DNA of 64,000 nucleotides from the NCBI RefSeq assembly GCF_030272615.1, contig NC_081410.1, forward strand, positions 260,884,437 through 260,948,436, given 5' to 3'. Source of the stretch: Cryptomeria japonica (lineage: Eukaryota; Streptophyta; Pinopsida; Cupressales; Cupressaceae). Under the pieces are notes generated by a model. It was not told the DNA's origin. It worked only from the letters and a program-made list of their open reading frames with translations, and searched no databases. Shown here piece after piece: positions 60,884-64,000 of this stretch; position 1 is the stretch's first letter, and each line of letters starts with the position of its first letter. A program made the position numbers and the translations under genes.

Positions 60884-60901
60884 GCCTATTTTTTGATAGG
60901 C
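60884..60901 (+). other. 3' UTR hairpin of the LINE
   Basis: GCCTAT (60884-60889), loop TTTTTG, ATAGGC (60896-60901): a perfect 6-bp stem in the LINE 3' UTR, about 210 nt before the tail. It could be an RT recognition or RNA stability element. Function is inference. Confidence 0.5.
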
Positions 60902-61130
60902 AAGATGTAATAAGTTTTTTGGTACTCCCAAGTTTGGGGGGGGATGTGTGGGTGTTGGTTACTAGTTTTGAATTCCAGCTTTTGGGAGGGTGGTGATGGC
61001 AGTGTCATAGATGTCTTGTTTTGGGAGCTTTTTGATAGTTTATTATCTTCGAAGTTGTAATGCTTAAATTTTAATTAAATAAAAATATATATTTTACCGA
61101 TCAAAAAGAAAAAAAGATTACTATTTTCAA

Positions 61131-62230
61131 TGCAAAATTCTATAGGATTATTATTTTTAATGGATGAACAATGGTGACAAATAGAAAACAAGGTACCAAA
61201 CCCAATTAAGAGACAAAATGATAAATGGTTTTCTTATTGTTTGGAACACTTTGAATTTCTCTTATGTTTATTTCTAGGTGAATTTGACATGTGATGAACC
61301 TGCCTATATCTCTATGTTTATGCAAGACAAATTCAACAATGTGTTGATTATGTTGTCAAATTTGTGACATTTTTACAAATGTTGTGGAGCTAAGGATGTT
61401 TACATCATCCTTAGACCTTTTCTTCCTTGTAAGTTTGAAATAGGAGGCCTTCGTGGCTTTTTAGATACATAGTAGAAGATCCAAGATATAGAAAGAAAAA
61501 GAAATTACGTAGACAGGGATTGTTAGTCTCTTCTTCATGGTCCCTTTGTGGTTATCCAATTTACTGATTATATGTGTGTCTAATAGGTTGTTATATCTGG
61601 TAGACGTCATTAAAAACATTCATTTATTCAAAGTTTTTGAATCAAACATCCTTACCTCACTTCAAATTTGAAGAAACATCCCAAAGGTGTGAATTTGAGG
61701 CAAATATTGCTATATTGCTATATATTATTGTTATGTTAATATTATATAAAGTCTAAATATTAATACATTATTGTTATATTAATTTTTAAATATGTAATTA
61801 TATGCACCAAAGAAATTCATTCCCCATTAAAAAAAGGTAATCTGTTGTTGCGTGCCCTAATCAGCTATCGTGTTGCAAACAGAGGACGAAATGCAGTTAA
61901 AAGAGTGCCTTAATCGATCATCACATACCCTTAATCGCTCGTTGTGTGCCCTAATCACCTGTCTTGTGCCAAAGAGAGGCTGAAATGAAGCCAAACTAGT
62001 GTTCTTTTCAATTGCAGAACAAAAATCATCGATCTAGCGATTTACACGAGTTTTTCCCGGAAAAATGGCGATTTCTTCAGGTTAATGACGAGTTTTTCAT
62101 GGTATGTTCGTCAAACAAAATTCGCAGGCGAGTTAAACGCTGATTAAATCGGCTAAGGTTTTGCGGGGAGTACTCGCCGATTTTTTCAAGCTTGGCAATA
62201 ACAGTCGTTCCTAACAACAGCGATTCATAT
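61131..62230. other. No gene recognised
   Basis: AT-rich intergenic DNA. Around 61850-61980 a loose repeat of GTGTGCCCTAATC-like text occurs three times. No coding signal. Confidence 0.45.
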
Positions 62231-62660
62231 GTAAACCATTGCAATGACTCAACAATTTCCCAATGATAAAGATCCATATTTAAACCATTGCAAGGACTCA
62301 ATAATTTCCCAACAATGCAGAACATTTGTATATAAACATTCCACTGCTTGTTTCCTTGCTACAAAATTTCCAAAGTTTAGAAATAAGCAAAGAGACCAAT
62401 TTAAATCATTGCAATGACTCAACAATTTCCCAACAATATATTTAAACCATTGCAATAACTCAAAAATTTCGCTATAATACCAAAGATACGTATATAAGCA
62501 TTTTGGTGCTTGTTTCCTTGCCACACATTTCTATGTTTAAGGTCTTAGGTAAGTAAAGAAACCAGTTTAAACCATTACAATGATTGAATAATTTCCCAAC
62601 ACAAGATTCATGTATAAGCATTCCAGTGCTTGTTTCCTCGCTACACATTTCCATCTTTAA
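62231..62660. repeat. Compound degenerate repeat, two interspersed boxes
   Basis: Box A, TTTAAACCATTGCAATGACT followed by CAACAATTTCCCAACA, starts near 62231, 62280, 62400, 62440 and 62566. Box B, CATTCCAGTGCTTGTTTCCT followed by TGCTACACATTTCCA, starts near 62335, 62497 and 62614. The overall unit is about 120-165 bp. Minus-strand frames over it repeat the same peptide pattern and are not genes. Confidence 0.8.
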
Positions 62661-63503
62661 AGGTCAGAAAAGACACTAACGTACAAATAATGAAATTATC
62701 AGACTTCTCACCCACCTCCAGCCATGGCTCTACCAAAATATACCGATTATGACAATGACGTCTTGCAATTTTGAGCATCAACAAAGTATCATCAATGGAT
62801 AAAGCATCTAATCACGAATTCATACTTTTGAGACTGAAATATTGAAATTGAAGGCATGGATCCTGAATATAACAAACATTATTGCAAAGATATGTTCTTA
62901 TGTTTTTGGTGTAGCCTATTTATATGCCAAGTAAAATCCCTCGCCTCATCACATCAACATAAATTGCATATACTTCATGCTTCAATCATTTCCAAAAGTA
63001 GAACAAATGCAACGATTCCATGATTTACAGCTAGATCTATGCATTTAAACCTCTGCAGTGACAATAAACAAGAGTGAATCCTATAACAAGCAATTATTTT
63101 AAAGGGCTATGCTATGTTAATTATTAAAATCCATTTCATTTGGCAGTTTGTATAATCTCGAAGACTTGTGCAAACAATTTAATTTTCTCACTTATATTTT
63201 TATTGTCTTGACAAACTTCTTGATTCCTGGTAGCTCCAGGGGATATTTAGTAAAGACAATCAACCTGCAGTATCAGCCCTCCTATATATCCTTGATGCCA
63301 CTAAGTAACTCAGCTCATCCAAAAGAGATAATGAATTGTAATGTGATACCATTTAAGGTGTCAATAACAAATTTATATTTGGAAGTAATGACATATAAAG
63401 TGATAATAACAAATTTATATTTCAACAGATATTGTCAATGAAATTATCACTAATAAGCATTAATAGATCATTTCCTCAATTTGTAGTTGATATACCAAAT
63501 TGC
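62661..63503. other. Downstream region of UBLCP1, probably including its 3' UTR
   Basis: No other gene was found. The minus-strand transcript of UBLCP1 should end somewhere here, but no single polyadenylation signal stands out. Confidence 0.4.
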
Positions 63504-64000
63504 TTATGCATGCCTTGGTCTTTTCACTTGTTCGATGAATGACTCCCATTTTTTATGATCAAGTTGGTTCAGATCATCCAATTCTGCTATAGCCAGTAAA
63601 TACCGTGTGAGTTTAACCAATTCTTGATCAGTACTTCGATTCAAATGAGCTTTACGAAAAGGTCTTATTGCAAGCCCATTCTGTGGATTCATGACGAAGT
63701 TCCTCTTAAGGTCATCAAACATGATAGTGTTTTGGTGATTGTAGTACTGCAAAAGCATACCAGTAAGTAACAGATTATTTTAAAATCCCAGCTCACTAAT
63801 GCTAATAAAAATCCAAATATCACATGAACTAAAAATGTAACATATACCACCTTGGGAAACAATGCCCAAATTAGTCCAAGAGGCTTGCAATCGAAGACAC
63901 CATGTGAATCAGATTGCACGGTAATCATTGCTAGATGATCGAGAAGTGCTGTAATTTTGTAATTGGGGTTATTGAGTACCCTAAGCTGCTCCATCTTAAC
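63504..64000 (-). CDS. UBLCP1: UBLCP1-type ubiquitin-like domain CTD/proteasome phosphatase, last two exons
   Basis: Coding exons are 64000-63851 (continuing beyond the window) and 63746-63504, with a 104-nt intron 63850-63747. The intron starts AAG/GTGGTA and ends TTTTGCAG/TAC. The spliced product reads [43 protein letters not shown], then [40 protein letters not shown] and a C-terminus ending KRPRHA. This matches the C-terminal half of the HAD-family FCP/SCP-like phosphatase domain of UBLCP1. In animals UBLCP1 is a nuclear enzyme that dephosphorylates proteasome subunits and the RNA polymerase II CTD. The catalytic DXDXT motif and the ubiquitin-like domain lie outside the window. No stop or frameshift is seen, so the gene looks functional. 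Confidence 0.92.
63747..63850 (-). other. Intron of UBLCP1
   Basis: Minus-strand GTGGTATATG...TTTTGCAG. The 3-nt alternative donor GTATAT, three bases further in, would add one Val. The conserved FPxYYN spacing favours the GTGGTA donor. Confidence 0.8.

Larger units (their letters stand above)
53967..61114 (+). mobile_element. Full-length L1-type LINE, second family
   Basis: Flanked by a 16-bp TSD with one mismatch: AGATTACCATTTTCAA at 53951-53966 and AGATTACTATTTTCAA at 61115-61130. The tail TTTTACCGATCAAAAAG is the common end of plant L1 elements. ORF1 is at 53979-55558, ORF2 at 55554-59787, and extra coding sequence lies at 59903-60728. Sequence and tail differ clearly from the LINE at 38926-46891. 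Multiple stops and frameshifts make it inactive. Confidence 0.92.

Noticed and set aside
62077-62654. Minus-strand frames with recurring CNGLN and SLQWF peptides
   Set aside because: Peptides repeat because the underlying box A/box B DNA repeats, and there is no other support for coding.

Overview
The window is nuclear DNA of a seed plant, most likely a conifer. It is AT-rich, almost gene-free and packed with decayed, nested retroelements. The best taxonomic pointer is a Penelope-like element (PLE) with a C-terminal GIY-YIG domain. Among land plants this class is known to me mainly from conifers (the 'Dryad' elements). No species can be named from the sequence alone.

Layout, left to right. 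At 1-5.3 kb there is a minus-strand retroelement protein relic, followed by an AT-rich leader, a GGCGGACTTT minisatellite and a 117-bp tandem array. At 7.2-10.9 kb lie a PLE 3'-end fragment, three copies of a LINE family seen only as ORF1 plus 3' UTR (7335-7744, 8103-9200 and 10646-10880), and a LINE RNase H relic. A PLE with long inverted terminal repeats fills 11544-15309. A small coding-less LTR element (18445-19661) has clear LTRs, PBS, PPT and TSD. Two degenerate Copia pol relics lie at 23.0-25.2 kb. The 3' LTR of the second is split by a 9.2-kb minus-strand LTR element (26929-36161) that carries gag and a large unknown ORF but no pol. That element itself carries a further LTR (33512-34937).

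Two complete-length but mutated L1-type LINEs follow, at 38926-46891 and 53967-61114. Each is bounded by a target-site duplication, and each has extra coding sequence downstream of ORF2, which is unusual for plant L1 elements. Between them is a Gypsy gag-protease relic (about 48.65-49.96 kb). The only recognisable host gene is at the right edge: the last two coding exons of UBLCP1, a nuclear ubiquitin-like-domain CTD/proteasome phosphatase, on the minus strand (63504-64000).

The most notable points are: (1) the PLE with inverted pseudo-LTRs and a conserved hammerhead-ribozyme-like motif in three copies; (2) a 639-codon third ORF inside a TSD-bounded LINE, overlapping ORF2 by 14 nt; (3) a gag-plus-unknown-ORF retrotransposon without pol; (4) an ORF1-only LINE family with two conserved 3' UTR hairpins. 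All autonomous-type coding regions here carry stops or frameshifts, so nothing in the window looks currently mobile on its own.
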